This document shows positions 9,669 through 17,743 of a stretch of DNA of 64,000 nt, one piece after another; position 1 is the stretch's first letter; each line of letters begins with the position of its first letter. Source of the DNA: Pseudomonas sp. PB120. Its GTDB lineage: Bacteria; Pseudomonadota; Gammaproteobacteria; Pseudomonadales; Pseudomonadaceae. Where the stretch lies: NCBI RefSeq assembly GCF_009761815.1, contig NZ_RWIN01000088.1:18518-82517 (forward strand). The letters run 5' to 3'. The notes under the pieces were generated by a model. It ran no database searches. It saw only the letters and a program-made list of their open reading frames with translations, and had not been told where the DNA came from. The position numbers were made by a program, and so were the translations under genes.

Positions 9669-10640
9669 TTAGAACCCGACATCGAGGATCACGCTGTCCT
9701 TGTAGGTTCCCGCTGGCGGTGTGGTCTGGTCGGTGTAGATTTTTGCGTTGTAGTTAAAGATCTGACTGCCTGTTCCCTGGCCATTGCCGGGGTTTATCTC
9801 GGCATCGGAGCTGGCGCGGCGGGCGCTGCCGACGCTGCCCCAGCGTGTCGTGCCGGCCCCTTTGAAGATGTCGTAGGCCAAGAAGTTGCCGCCCGACACC
9901 ATCCGCCGCCGCCCACCGATACCGACCGGCTGCTGGCCGTCATCGAGGCCCACGGTGTAGGCGCTGCCTTTTGTGCAGGCCAGGTTGATGGTCTGACCGG
10001 TGACGGCCGTGAACGCGCTGATGACCGGGGCACTGCCGAAGCTGATGTTCGGCGCGGTGATGGTGCAGTCGTTGGCCACGGTCAGGTTGACCGTCAGGGG
10101 GGTGGTGCCGCTGCTGATGTCACGACCCAGGCAGAGGCTGCCCACGCCGATGCCCCAACAGTAATTCCACTCCCAGAAGATGCTCAGCGTTTCCGTATAA
10201 ACCCCGGCCGCGACGTTGCTGCCGATGGTTGTGCGCAAGTAAATCGGCGCGGTCTTTGGCACCACGCTGCCCAACAGCCCGAGCGCATCAATGATCCCGT
10301 TGCGGGCAAAGTCGAATTGCACGCCGCGTGTGATCGGGTAGCTGGTGCTGTTGTTGCCATACAATGTGTAGCCGATGATATCGCCTGTCGGGCCGAGCAG
10401 CCCGGACTGCGAAGAGGTGATCGTCGCGTAGAAATGGTCATTGTTGGTCAACAACGAAAGCAATGATCCGGTGCAGCTCAACCCGGCGTTGACCGTGGAA
10501 CTGAGCTGCGGCGTGGTGCGCAGGGCGATGGAACTCAATGAGCCGAACGCCACGGGCGTTGTGGGAACCGTCGAACACAACGCCCACGCCGAACCCGGCA
10601 GCGACAGCATCAGTACCGGCATCCACTTCCAGAACTTCAT
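9669..10640 (-). CDS. Csu-type pilus tip adhesin, two SCPU domains
   Basis: A 323-residue secreted protein with a signal peptide (residues 1-21, cleaved near AWA-L) and two spore-coat-U (SCPU) domains: one at about 22-180 and one at about 190-323, starting NDCTITAPNISFGS. In archaic chaperone-usher pili this two-domain subunit (CsuE in Acinetobacter) sits at the tip: the N-terminal domain binds surfaces through hydrophobic loops and the C-terminal domain joins the fibre by donor-strand exchange. The ATG at 10640 overlaps the usher stop in CAATGA. It is the last gene of the operon. Confidence 0.88.
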   Translation of the reverse strand: MKFWKWMPVLMLSLPGSAWALCSTVPTTPVAFGSLSSIALRTTPQLSSTVNAGLSCTGSLLSLLTNNDHFYATITSSQSGLLGPTGDIIGYTLYGNNSTSYPITRGVQFDFARNGIIDALGLLGSVVPKTAPIYLRTTIGSNVAAGVYTETLSIFWEWNYCWGIGVGSLCLGRDISSGTTPLTVNLTVANDCTITAPNISFGSAPVISAFTAVTGQTINLACTKGSAYTVGLDDGQQPVGIGGRRRMVSGGNFLAYDIFKGAGTTRWGSVGSARRASSDAEINPGNGQGTGSQIFNYNAKIYTDQTTPPAGTYKDSVILDVGF

Positions 10641-12994
10641 TGGCACACCAGCGGCCCGATCAACGGGATCTGCTCCTGTTTGATGTCGACGGCGAAGTGC
10701 ACCTGGCAACTTTTCCCGCCCGCCAGCGTCACCCGCAAACTGTTTTGCGCCTGCAGGTTTTCCAGGTACACCAGGCCGTCCCAACCGACCACGGTTTGCG
10801 TGCCGCTTTGCTCATGCAAAACCGCACTGCCCAAGGCCAGATCCTGCTGCTGCGCGTCCACCAGCACGATGCTCGCGGCAACCACCCGGCTCAACGGGAA
10901 TTCCAGCAGGTAGCCGCTGCCACGACGCACCGCGATGCGTTGCTCGACGTTCGGGCTGCGCACGTTGGCCGGCAGGTTAAGGGGGTCGATTTCATATTTG
11001 CCCCGGTAATAGGCGCTGCTCCACGGCACCAGCAAATGGCCATTGCGGTCGGTCCGGCCGACCTGCTGGTTTTCGTAGCGCACCGGAACATCGGCATAAC
11101 CCTCGGTGCTGACCACCACAAACGCATCGTCGATGCGGTTGGCCGCGAACACCTGACGGTCCATCCAGACCAGCGAACCACTGGCATCAGCCCAGCGGGT
11201 CTGGGCATCACTGCTGCCGTACACCCCGGCCTGCAACTGCACCGACTGCAGGCGCCAGGTCAGATCGGCCTGACGATAATCAGGTCCGTCGCCATGGGCA
11301 TAACCGAGATTAAAACCGACCCCGCCCTCGGTCGGCACCGAGCGGCTGTAGTTGACGCGCTGTTGGGTTTGTCCGGTCTTGCTGCGTTCGCTGCTGAGGG
11401 CGAGGCTGCCCTGCATGTCGAACGGGATCACCAGCTGCGCCTGCACTGCCCAATTGCTGTCGCCGATCTCACGGTTGGCCGACAAATAGAAACTGGTGTT
11501 GCGCCACAACGGTTTACTCCAGGTCAGGTTAAGCAATCGGGTGCGCGAATCATCGGCCGCGCGCACGTCGAAGTAACCGGCACCGAGGCTGCCCCAGGTG
11601 TCGAGGTTGACACTCAGGGTCGCCTGTTCGCTGCGTTGGCTGAGGGTTGTGTAAGGGCTGTCGACCACGGTCAGGTCGGCGTATTGCTCGCGGCGTTGCA
11701 GGCGCTGGTAGGAAAAACTGTAGCGCTGGCTGCTGTATTGATAGCCCAGGCTCAGCTGCTGACCGCTTTCGCCGTCGAGCCGGCTTTGGCTGAGCGCCGT
11801 GTTCAGCACGCCGAAATTGCCCAGCCGCAGGTTGCCGCCCAGGCCGCCGAGGGTCAGTGAATCCGATGCTTCAGCGTGGCTTTCCAGCGTCAGGTCGTCG
11901 CTCAGGCCGTAACGCACACTGCCGGAAGTGACCCCGGGGCCATAGCCGAAATCGCGAATGCCGTAGTCCCGGCGCAATGTCCCGGCGGCCACGGAAAAAT
12001 CACTCAGGCCTTTTTGCAGCAAACTGCTGGTGACGTAGAACGGCACCGTGGTCGAGACTTGCCGACCCAACGCATCGGTGGTGACCACCACCGCTTCGCC
12101 CGCGCCATTGATAAACGGAATATTGGTCAGGGTGTAAGGGCCGGGTTGCAGCTCGGCGCTGCTGGATTTGTAGCCGTTGATGAACAGATCCACCGACGAC
12201 GGTACCGCCGCTTCACCCGCGAACTGCGGCAAGGGGTACGTCACCAGATCCGGACGCACGGCGAAATCCCGGGACAGCTGCACCCCGCCGAGGCGCACCG
12301 AACTGCTCCAGGGCAAGGCACCGCTGACCAGGTCGCCAGCCTCATAAGTCAGCAGCCGCTCGTCATCGGAATAACGCCAGGTGGTGTCGTAGCGCAGATA
12401 ACCGTTGTTCAGCGTGCTCGCGGCGTCCCCTGACAGGGTGCGTCGATACTGGCCGGTGTTGGACAGCGTGCCCCAGCCATCGAACAACCGCACTTCGTTC
12501 CACGCCGCGAGGTAGGTGCCGCCGTCATCGGTGTCGTTCAGGTACAGATCGTAATTGAGCAAGGCACCGAAACTGCTCAGGGCTGGGGTGCGAGGGTACA
12601 CCTGGCGACTGCCGATGAATTGCTCGGGCAGCCAGTCCGGTGGTACGTCGAGCAACAGGCGCTGCCCCCCACTGTCGTACTCGCTGTGCAGGCCCTTCAG
12701 GCTGTCGAGGTCAACATCGGCGCTGATGTTTTCGGGCAGTTTCATGCCGGTCTCGCGCAAGGCGCTGGCCGGCAGGAAGAATCGCCCACCGCGCTGTTCC
12801 ACGGCCACGACACGTCCGGTATTCATTTGATTGACCACCAATTCCAGAAACAACTGCGCATCGGCCACGGCCTCCATGCCGCTGGGTGGAGGCGGCAGCT
12901 CGCCGGCCTCGATTTGAAGAGCGAACGCCAGGCTGCACGCACAACTCAAAGCCCACAAAGGACGCTGGAAACTGCGAGCCGACCCCTGGCTCAT
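10637..12994 (-). CDS. Outer-membrane usher of archaic pilus
   Basis: A 785-residue usher that forms the outer-membrane pore and platform where pilins are polymerised (FimD/PapC superfamily, CsuD type). After the signal peptide come an N-terminal chaperone-binding domain, the 24-strand barrel and plug region (about 130-630), and C-terminal beta-sandwich domains ending in CQVHFAVDIKQEQIPLIGPLVCQ-like sequence with paired cysteines. The ATG at 12994 gives a good signal peptide (MSQGSARSFQRPLWALSCAC), but the strong AGGAGG lies about 28-33 bases before it. The true start could lie slightly upstream (see findings). Confidence 0.93.
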   Translation of the reverse strand: MSQGSARSFQRPLWALSCACSLAFALQIEAGELPPPPSGMEAVADAQLFLELVVNQMNTGRVVAVEQRGGRFFLPASALRETGMKLPENISADVDLDSLKGLHSEYDSGGQRLLLDVPPDWLPEQFIGSRQVYPRTPALSSFGALLNYDLYLNDTDDGGTYLAAWNEVRLFDGWGTLSNTGQYRRTLSGDAASTLNNGYLRYDTTWRYSDDERLLTYEAGDLVSGALPWSSSVRLGGVQLSRDFAVRPDLVTYPLPQFAGEAAVPSSVDLFINGYKSSSAELQPGPYTLTNIPFINGAGEAVVVTTDALGRQVSTTVPFYVTSSLLQKGLSDFSVAAGTLRRDYGIRDFGYGPGVTSGSVRYGLSDDLTLESHAEASDSLTLGGLGGNLRLGNFGVLNTALSQSRLDGESGQQLSLGYQYSSQRYSFSYQRLQRREQYADLTVVDSPYTTLSQRSEQATLSVNLDTWGSLGAGYFDVRAADDSRTRLLNLTWSKPLWRNTSFYLSANREIGDSNWAVQAQLVIPFDMQGSLALSSERSKTGQTQQRVNYSRSVPTEGGVGFNLGYAHGDGPDYRQADLTWRLQSVQLQAGVYGSSDAQTRWADASGSLVWMDRQVFAANRIDDAFVVVSTEGYADVPVRYENQQVGRTDRNGHLLVPWSSAYYRGKYEIDPLNLPANVRSPNVEQRIAVRRGSGYLLEFPLSRVVAASIVLVDAQQQDLALGSAVLHEQSGTQTVVGWDGLVYLENLQAQNSLRVTLAGGKSCQVHFAVDIKQEQIPLIGPLVCQ

Positions 12995-13107
12995 TACCGT
13001 TTTTTGTCCGTCAATGGACAGAGTCCTCCTGTGTCCCACGTTCGGGCGGCTTGACCGGTGGCGAGGGATTCAGGCCCTCGCCACAAACAACCCAAGCGCC
13101 CTCGCAC

Positions 13108-13881
13108 TCAACGTGTTGGCGTGATGCTCTGGACCTGTGGCGCGCCGTTCACCCGCACCTGCAACGCCGGGTCGCCGGCCATCGGGCCCGGTGCCGGCCA
13201 GCGCATGATCGCGCCCGGCAGCACATAACCCAGCAGGCCCTCCACCAACGGCTGGGTCTGGCCGCCCTGTTTGAGCGCCACGTCGGTCAGACGCGCATGC
13301 ACCGCTCCTTGGTTGCGCACTTCCAGATAAGAACGGCCATCGACCGCCACCGTGCGCCAGCTCAATTGCGGCAAGCCCACCCCCTTGGGGTCACGCGGGC
13401 GAGTGGTGTCTTCCTTGCTCCACAGACCCGCGCCGTAGGCAAACAGCGGCACCGAGTAACGCATCTGGAAACGGATCGCCGCCGCCGTCTTGCCCTCTTC
13501 TGCGGCGGGCGTTTTCGCCGAGGGGATTTCGTCGATGATGATGCGGTAGGCCAATTCCTGCCCGGGTGGAATCTCTTTGGTCCGCGTCAGGCGCACCAGC
13601 TGTTTCTGACCCGGTTCGATCTTCGCCACCGGCGGGCTGCCGATCACGTCGCGCTGGTTCTGGTACTGATCGTTGAAGCCACTCTGGCTCCAGGCAAACA
13701 CGCGGATCTGCAGATTGGCGGTCTCGCTGCCGCGGTTTTCCAGCCACAAGGCGCTGGCCTGCTGATCGGCCTCGAGCACCGGATCAATCGGCCAGATCAG
13801 CACCGAACTGGCGGCCTGCACCTTCACCACCCCGAACAACGCCATTGCCAACACCGAACAACGCAAACCCGGTGACCGCAT
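13108..13881 (-). CDS. Periplasmic pilus chaperone, PapD/CsuC-like
   Basis: A 257-residue periplasmic chaperone with a signal peptide (about 1-23) and two immunoglobulin-like domains. It holds unfolded SCPU pilins by supplying a beta strand and delivers them to the usher. The first domain has alternating strand sequence and the conserved segment EPGQKQLVRLTRTKEIPPGQELAYRIIIDEIP, typical of PapD-family strands F and G. It lies between the pilin genes and the usher, in the csuC position. About 110 bases separate its stop from the usher start. Confidence 0.92.
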   Translation of the reverse strand: MRSPGLRCSVLAMALFGVVKVQAASSVLIWPIDPVLEADQQASALWLENRGSETANLQIRVFAWSQSGFNDQYQNQRDVIGSPPVAKIEPGQKQLVRLTRTKEIPPGQELAYRIIIDEIPSAKTPAAEEGKTAAAIRFQMRYSVPLFAYGAGLWSKEDTTRPRDPKGVGLPQLSWRTVAVDGRSYLEVRNQGAVHARLTDVALKQGGQTQPLVEGLLGYVLPGAIMRWPAPGPMAGDPALQVRVNGAPQVQSITPTR

Positions 13882-13909
13882 GTTCCTGCTCCTTATTCAA
13901 AACGCCGCG

Positions 13910-14410
13910 TTACCACGACAGCTGCACTTGCAGCACATCGCTGTACGTCCCCCCAGGCTGATTGCCCGGCAGTAGCACCTGTCCGTAAATCGGCAGGCTG
14001 ATGTTATTGGCATCGGTGTAAGCCACCGCCACGCTCTGGCCGATCCCCAGGCTCTGGCTGAACGCCGCATCGCGAAACAGCTGGTAGGCCACCCGGTTAC
14101 TGCCGGTGGTGAGCTGCAAGTGCCGACCGTTGCTGTTGTATTGGCCGCCATCGACGGTCATGTTCAGGGTCATGCCGGGGGTGCATTGCAACTGCACGCC
14201 ACCCGTCAGGGCCACCTGTACGGGGCCGGTGGACAAGGCCGAGCGGCTGCCAAAGTTCAGGTTGCCGTAATTCGACACGCCGCCCATTACCAGGCAACCT
14301 GCGGTCACCGTGGCGCTGACCTGGAAGCTCTGGCTGGTCACCGCCGCAAGTGGCAATGGCACGCAGCACGCGCACAGCAGCAACCCGGCCATGCAGCCAT
14401 GGCGGTTCAT
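13910..14410 (-). CDS. SCPU-domain pilin subunit 4
   Basis: A 166-residue secreted pilin with a signal peptide (about 1-23) and one SCPU domain. The domain begins VSATVTAGCLVMGG and ends GGTYSDVLQVQLSW; C39 and C76 would form the family disulfide. The start ATG at 14410 lies four bases after the preceding pilin stop. Like the other pilins here it should lack its last beta strand until completed by the chaperone or the next subunit. It corresponds in position to csuB of Acinetobacter. Confidence 0.88.
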   Translation of the reverse strand: MNRHGCMAGLLLCACCVPLPLAAVTSQSFQVSATVTAGCLVMGGVSNYGNLNFGSRSALSTGPVQVALTGGVQLQCTPGMTLNMTVDGGQYNSNGRHLQLTTGSNRVAYQLFRDAAFSQSLGIGQSVAVAYTDANNISLPIYGQVLLPGNQPGGTYSDVLQVQLSW

Positions 14411-14414
14411 GGCG

Positions 14415-14951
14415 CTAGAACGTCAGCTCGACAGCGACGGTGTCGGTGTAGGTGCCGGCCGGCAGCCCCGCCTTGCCCACGGCCTTGCCGTAAAGGTTCA
14501 CCGTTTGCGCAACGCCCGTACTGGCAGCGAGATTGATCACCCCGTCGATAGCCAACAGGGTGGAGTGACCGGCGTCGGTGTAAAAGTCATACGGCACGAA
14601 GCTGCCACTTCCATTCGCCAGGGCACGACTACCTCCCGGCGACTGTCCGTCATGGCTCCCGGCCCGAACTTTCACCACCGGTGTAGTGCCGCTGGAGCAA
14701 AGGATCGACAAAGCGCCGCCACCGCCGCCAAGCACCTGGGCATTGGCCGAGGTGAACAGGCTGTTGTCGCTGCCAAAGTCCAGGGCACCGAAGTTCAGGC
14801 CGGTGGAACCGCTGGCGCCGTTCACCTGGCAGCTGTTGGTCAGCGTCAGGGTCGCGCTGATCTGACCGGTGACCGTGGTGGCTGCCGTGGCGCTGGCGGC
14901 AATCGTCAAACCGAGCAATGACAATCCAATCCTTGTGATGAGCCTGTGCAT
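14415..14951 (-). CDS. SCPU-domain pilin subunit 3
   Basis: A 178-residue secreted pilin with a signal peptide ending near ASATA-A (about residue 23). The mature SCPU domain begins VTGQISATLTLTNSCQVNG, contains the LNFGALDFG motif near 52, and ends PAGTYTDTVAVELTF. The sequence is rich in Ser, Thr, Gly and Ala with few charges, as in the main CsuA/B rod pilin. It and subunit 2 are the best candidates for the major pilin. It is followed after four bases by subunit 4. Confidence 0.88.
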   Translation of the reverse strand: MHRLITRIGLSLLGLTIAASATAATTVTGQISATLTLTNSCQVNGASGSTGLNFGALDFGSDNSLFTSANAQVLGGGGGALSILCSSGTTPVVKVRAGSHDGQSPGGSRALANGSGSFVPYDFYTDAGHSTLLAIDGVINLAASTGVAQTVNLYGKAVGKAGLPAGTYTDTVAVELTF

Positions 14952-14971
14952 GGTGTCCGTCCTCTACGGGG

Positions 14972-15505
14972 TTACCAATCGAGCGTCACCGTCAGGGTGT
15001 CGGTATAGACACCGGCCGGTACCGCGCGTGAATTCGCCACCACCGAGCCAAATACCGGAATGGGTACCTTGGCCGCGCTGGTGACAGCGAAATTATGTTG
15101 TCGGCCGATGCTGTAGCTCTGGTTGCCAGAGGCATCGAGGAACAATTGATAAGGGAGCGTCTGACGGCCATTGCTCAGGCGCCGGGTCGTGCCGTCGCCA
15201 TGGGCGCCGCCGTCGATGGAGACGGTGAACCCGGTGACCGAGGGGTTGCAGGCAACGTTCAACTGGCCTGCGCCGTCATCGCTCAGGCGTGCCTTGATGG
15301 GGGTGGCCCAAGTCGGGCCTTGCTGGCCGAAATCGAGCGTGCCGAAATCACTGACCGGGCTCCCGGGGCGGGTGCCATTGGTCACTTCACAGCCGGCAAC
15401 GAGGATCAACCGAGCATTGATCTGCCCGCTGACCGCCGCGTGTGCCTCGTCAGTCAACAGGAACAATGTGCCTGCAACGACGACGATCCAGTGCTTGTCC
15501 GTCAT
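14972..15505 (-). CDS. SCPU-domain pilin subunit 2
   Basis: A 177-residue secreted pilin: signal peptide to about HAA-A23, then an SCPU domain beginning VSGQINARLILVAGCEVTNG, with DFGTLDFG near 53-60 and ending PAGVYTDTLTVTLDW. The C-terminal motif is nearly the same as in subunit 3, which suggests the two arose by duplication. It lies 20 bases upstream of subunit 3. Confidence 0.88.
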   Translation of the reverse strand: MTDKHWIVVVAGTLFLLTDEAHAAVSGQINARLILVAGCEVTNGTRPGSPVSDFGTLDFGQQGPTWATPIKARLSDDGAGQLNVACNPSVTGFTVSIDGGAHGDGTTRRLSNGRQTLPYQLFLDASGNQSYSIGRQHNFAVTSAAKVPIPVFGSVVANSRAVPAGVYTDTLTVTLDW

Positions 15506-15609
15506 AACCCGATCCTAATTCCTTCAGGATTTCGAAACCTAGGCGCTCAACGAAGAACGTCCCCTTCCCTGCTGCCCCCGAATCCATCGCAGGCCTGACC
15601 GGTTTGCAG

Positions 15610-16137
15610 CTACCAGGTGACCGTTACTTTCACCAGGTCTGAATAGCGGCTGACACGCGGAATCTCCGCCAACCGTTCGATACGTGCATACAGCGGCAAC
15701 TCGACCGAACCCGAATCCGGCACGCGGCCGCTCATCGGGACATTTACCGCCAGCGGAATCAACCGCGCGGGGTCCTGATAGAGCCGATAAGGGATTGGTT
15801 TGCTGTCGGCGGAACCCGCCATGTAACGCACGTCGCCAACGCCGCCGTGCTGGCCGCCGTCGACGCGTAGCTGATAGGGCGTATCGGGATTGCATTCGAG
15901 TCTTGGCAAACGCTCGCTCATGAGCGCCGCCCCCAACGGGCCGGACCGGTCATCCAGCCGCGCGGCACTGCCGAAGTCCAGCACGCCCAGTTGCTCGATG
16001 CCCGCGCTGCGCGGTTGACCGACCAACTGACAACCACGCTGCACGTCAACCCGCACCTGCACCTGAAGCTCCGCGGCCAACGTTTTCACACTGAGCATGC
16101 TCAGGATTGCCCACACCCAACATCCATTTACCTTCAC
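15610..16137 (-). CDS. SCPU-domain pilin subunit 1
   Basis: A 175-residue secreted pilin and the first gene of the operon. It starts at a GTG (16137) with a moderate ribosome site (AAGGGA). The signal peptide ends near TLA-A22; the SCPU domain begins VQVRVDVQRGCQLVG, has LGVLDFGSA near 52 and ends SRYSDLVKVTVTW. It is more charged than subunits 2 and 3 and so may be a minor or adaptor subunit. A 104-base gap separates it from subunit 2. Confidence 0.86.
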   Translation of the reverse strand: MKVNGCWVWAILSMLSVKTLAAELQVQVRVDVQRGCQLVGQPRSAGIEQLGVLDFGSAARLDDRSGPLGAALMSERLPRLECNPDTPYQLRVDGGQHGGVGDVRYMAGSADSKPIPYRLYQDPARLIPLAVNVPMSGRVPDSGSVELPLYARIERLAEIPRVSRYSDLVKVTVTW

Positions 16138-16468
16138 GGCCCCATTCCCTTTCAGGGGTGACTTACGAACTTCAGGTTAGCAACGGTTCCGGATTTCGCC
16201 AGTCACCTGCGCCGATTGGATCCATAAGCAAGAGGGCATTCCCTGTGTACCAAGGGATAAAACCTGAACAACGGCCTGCAAAAAACTGTACAAACACCAA
16301 ATTCCTGTCACAGGAGTCTCTTAACCTGTCGACAAAACTGGAAGGGAAATTGCCCCTTTGGTTACACTATGCCGCCGCTGCTCGGGGGAGTCGGCATGAC
16401 AATAACGGGGTAACTGCACAGTGGCCGCTCGACCGACCAACCGTTCGCGAAACACGCCCCGCTGGCCC
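16138..16468. other. Divergent promoter region, pilus operon / ATPase
   Basis: No gene is seen in these 331 bases. They must hold the promoter of the pilus operon (minus strand) and that of the AFG1-like ATPase. A TACACT at about 16365-16370 could serve as a -10 box for the rightward gene. I see no clear operator. Confidence 0.35.
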
Positions 16469-17548
16469 ATGCTCCGCCGTTTCTTCGGCAAAGCATCCGC
16501 CGGCAGCGACGGCGCCACGTCCGGTCGCCTCGTCCATGACTACTTTCGTCAAAAGGCCCATTCCCAGGGCTACACCCTCAGTCATAGCCAACAGCGCGTT
16601 ATCGACTGCATGGCCTTGCATGCCACGGCGCTCACGGGCAACTCGATAAAAACGTTGCCCGGCCTTTACCTGCATGGCGCCGTCGGTCGCGGCAAGAGCT
16701 GGCTGCTCGACGGTTTTTTCCAGGCCATCCCGCTCGCCGAGAAACAGCGTCTGCACTTTCATGAGTTTTTCGCCCGACTGCACCAAGGCATGTTCAATCA
16801 TCGCGATCAACCGGAGGCGCTATCGACAACGCTAGACGAACTGCTGCGTGATTGCCGGGTACTGTGTTTCGATGAGTTTCACGTCCACGACATCGGCGAT
16901 GCGATGCTCATCACGCGGCTGTTCAAGGCCTTGTTCCGCCGAGGGATTCTGCTGCTGGTCACGTCCAATTACCCACCCGAAGGCTTGCTGCCAAACCCGC
17001 TCTACCATGCGCGCTTCAAACCGGTGATCGACCTGATCAACGCACGCATGCAAGTGATGGAAGTCGGCGGTCCGCACGATTACCGCAGCCAGGCCAGAAC
17101 CCACGCCCAGCAGATGTTCACCCAGGGCCATTACGTCTGGCCGGCTACCGTGGCGCAGCGCCAGGCATTGAACCTGCCTGAACCCGGGTCACCTGCGGTC
17201 GAGCTGGCCGTCGGCACGCGGCATCTTCAAGCCGGGCACTGCGACGGGCGGACCGTCGGTTTCACCTTCAGCCAGTTGTGCGACCACCCGACGGCGGTGA
17301 TGGACTACCTGGAACTGTGCCGGCGCTTCGATCACTGGATCATCTTTGAACTGCCGGATCTGGCCGAGTGTTCGATTGCCGCCCAGCAGCGGTTCATCAA
17401 TTTGATCGACGTTTTGTATGATCAGGACAAGCATCTGATTGTGCTCGGGCAACGGTCGCTGCGCGAAAGCCTGGGCGGTGATGCCATTGATCTGGCGCGT
17501 ACACGTAGCCGGTTGGGGCAGTTGGTGGAAGTGCGGGATCTGGCCTGA
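16469..17548 (+). CDS. AFG1/ZapE-like ATPase
   Basis: A 359-residue P-loop ATPase of the AFG1 family, which includes bacterial ZapE (acts at the division ring) and mitochondrial AFG1. Walker A is GAVGRGKS at 70-77, Walker B is CRVLCFDEFHVHD, and SNYPPEGLLPNPLYHARFKP carries sensor residues and the arginine finger region. The C-terminal part (FTFSQLCDHPTAVMDYLELC and RFINLIDVLYD) is typical of the family. I start at the ATG at 16469; a GTG at 16421 would add 16 residues. The location is not next to the ribosomal genes that neighbour canonical zapE in pseudomonads as I recall, so this may be a second paralogue. Confidence 0.82.
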   Translation: MLRRFFGKASAGSDGATSGRLVHDYFRQKAHSQGYTLSHSQQRVIDCMALHATALTGNSIKTLPGLYLHGAVGRGKSWLLDGFFQAIPLAEKQRLHFHEFFARLHQGMFNHRDQPEALSTTLDELLRDCRVLCFDEFHVHDIGDAMLITRLFKALFRRGILLLVTSNYPPEGLLPNPLYHARFKPVIDLINARMQVMEVGGPHDYRSQARTHAQQMFTQGHYVWPATVAQRQALNLPEPGSPAVELAVGTRHLQAGHCDGRTVGFTFSQLCDHPTAVMDYLELCRRFDHWIIFELPDLAECSIAAQQRFINLIDVLYDQDKHLIVLGQRSLRESLGGDAIDLARTRSRLGQLVEVRDLA

Positions 17549-17574
17549 TAGCCAGTTTTGCGGTGCTCCCGCTG

Positions 17575-17657
17575 GCCTCATCGCGAGCAAGCTCGCTCCT
17601 ACATGGGTTTTGTGAACGCCATAGATCCTGTGGGAGCGAGCCTGCTCGCGATGGCGG
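17575..17657. repeat. REP inverted pair
   Basis: The left arm CATCGCGAGCAAGCTCGCTC and a right arm reading GGGAGCGAGCCTGCTCGCGA face each other across about 30 bases. The element lies downstream of the ATPase gene. Confidence 0.9.
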
Positions 17658-17743
17658 CATGACAGGCGATACATTTTTCCCGCTATCATGTCGCCCATTT
17701 AAAGGCCTCCGCGCCCTCTTTCCGATCAAACACGGACCTGCCC

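Noticed and set aside
10641..10784. N-terminal extension of the tip adhesin
   Set aside because: These codons overlap the end of the usher gene in another frame, and the signal peptide begins at 10640.
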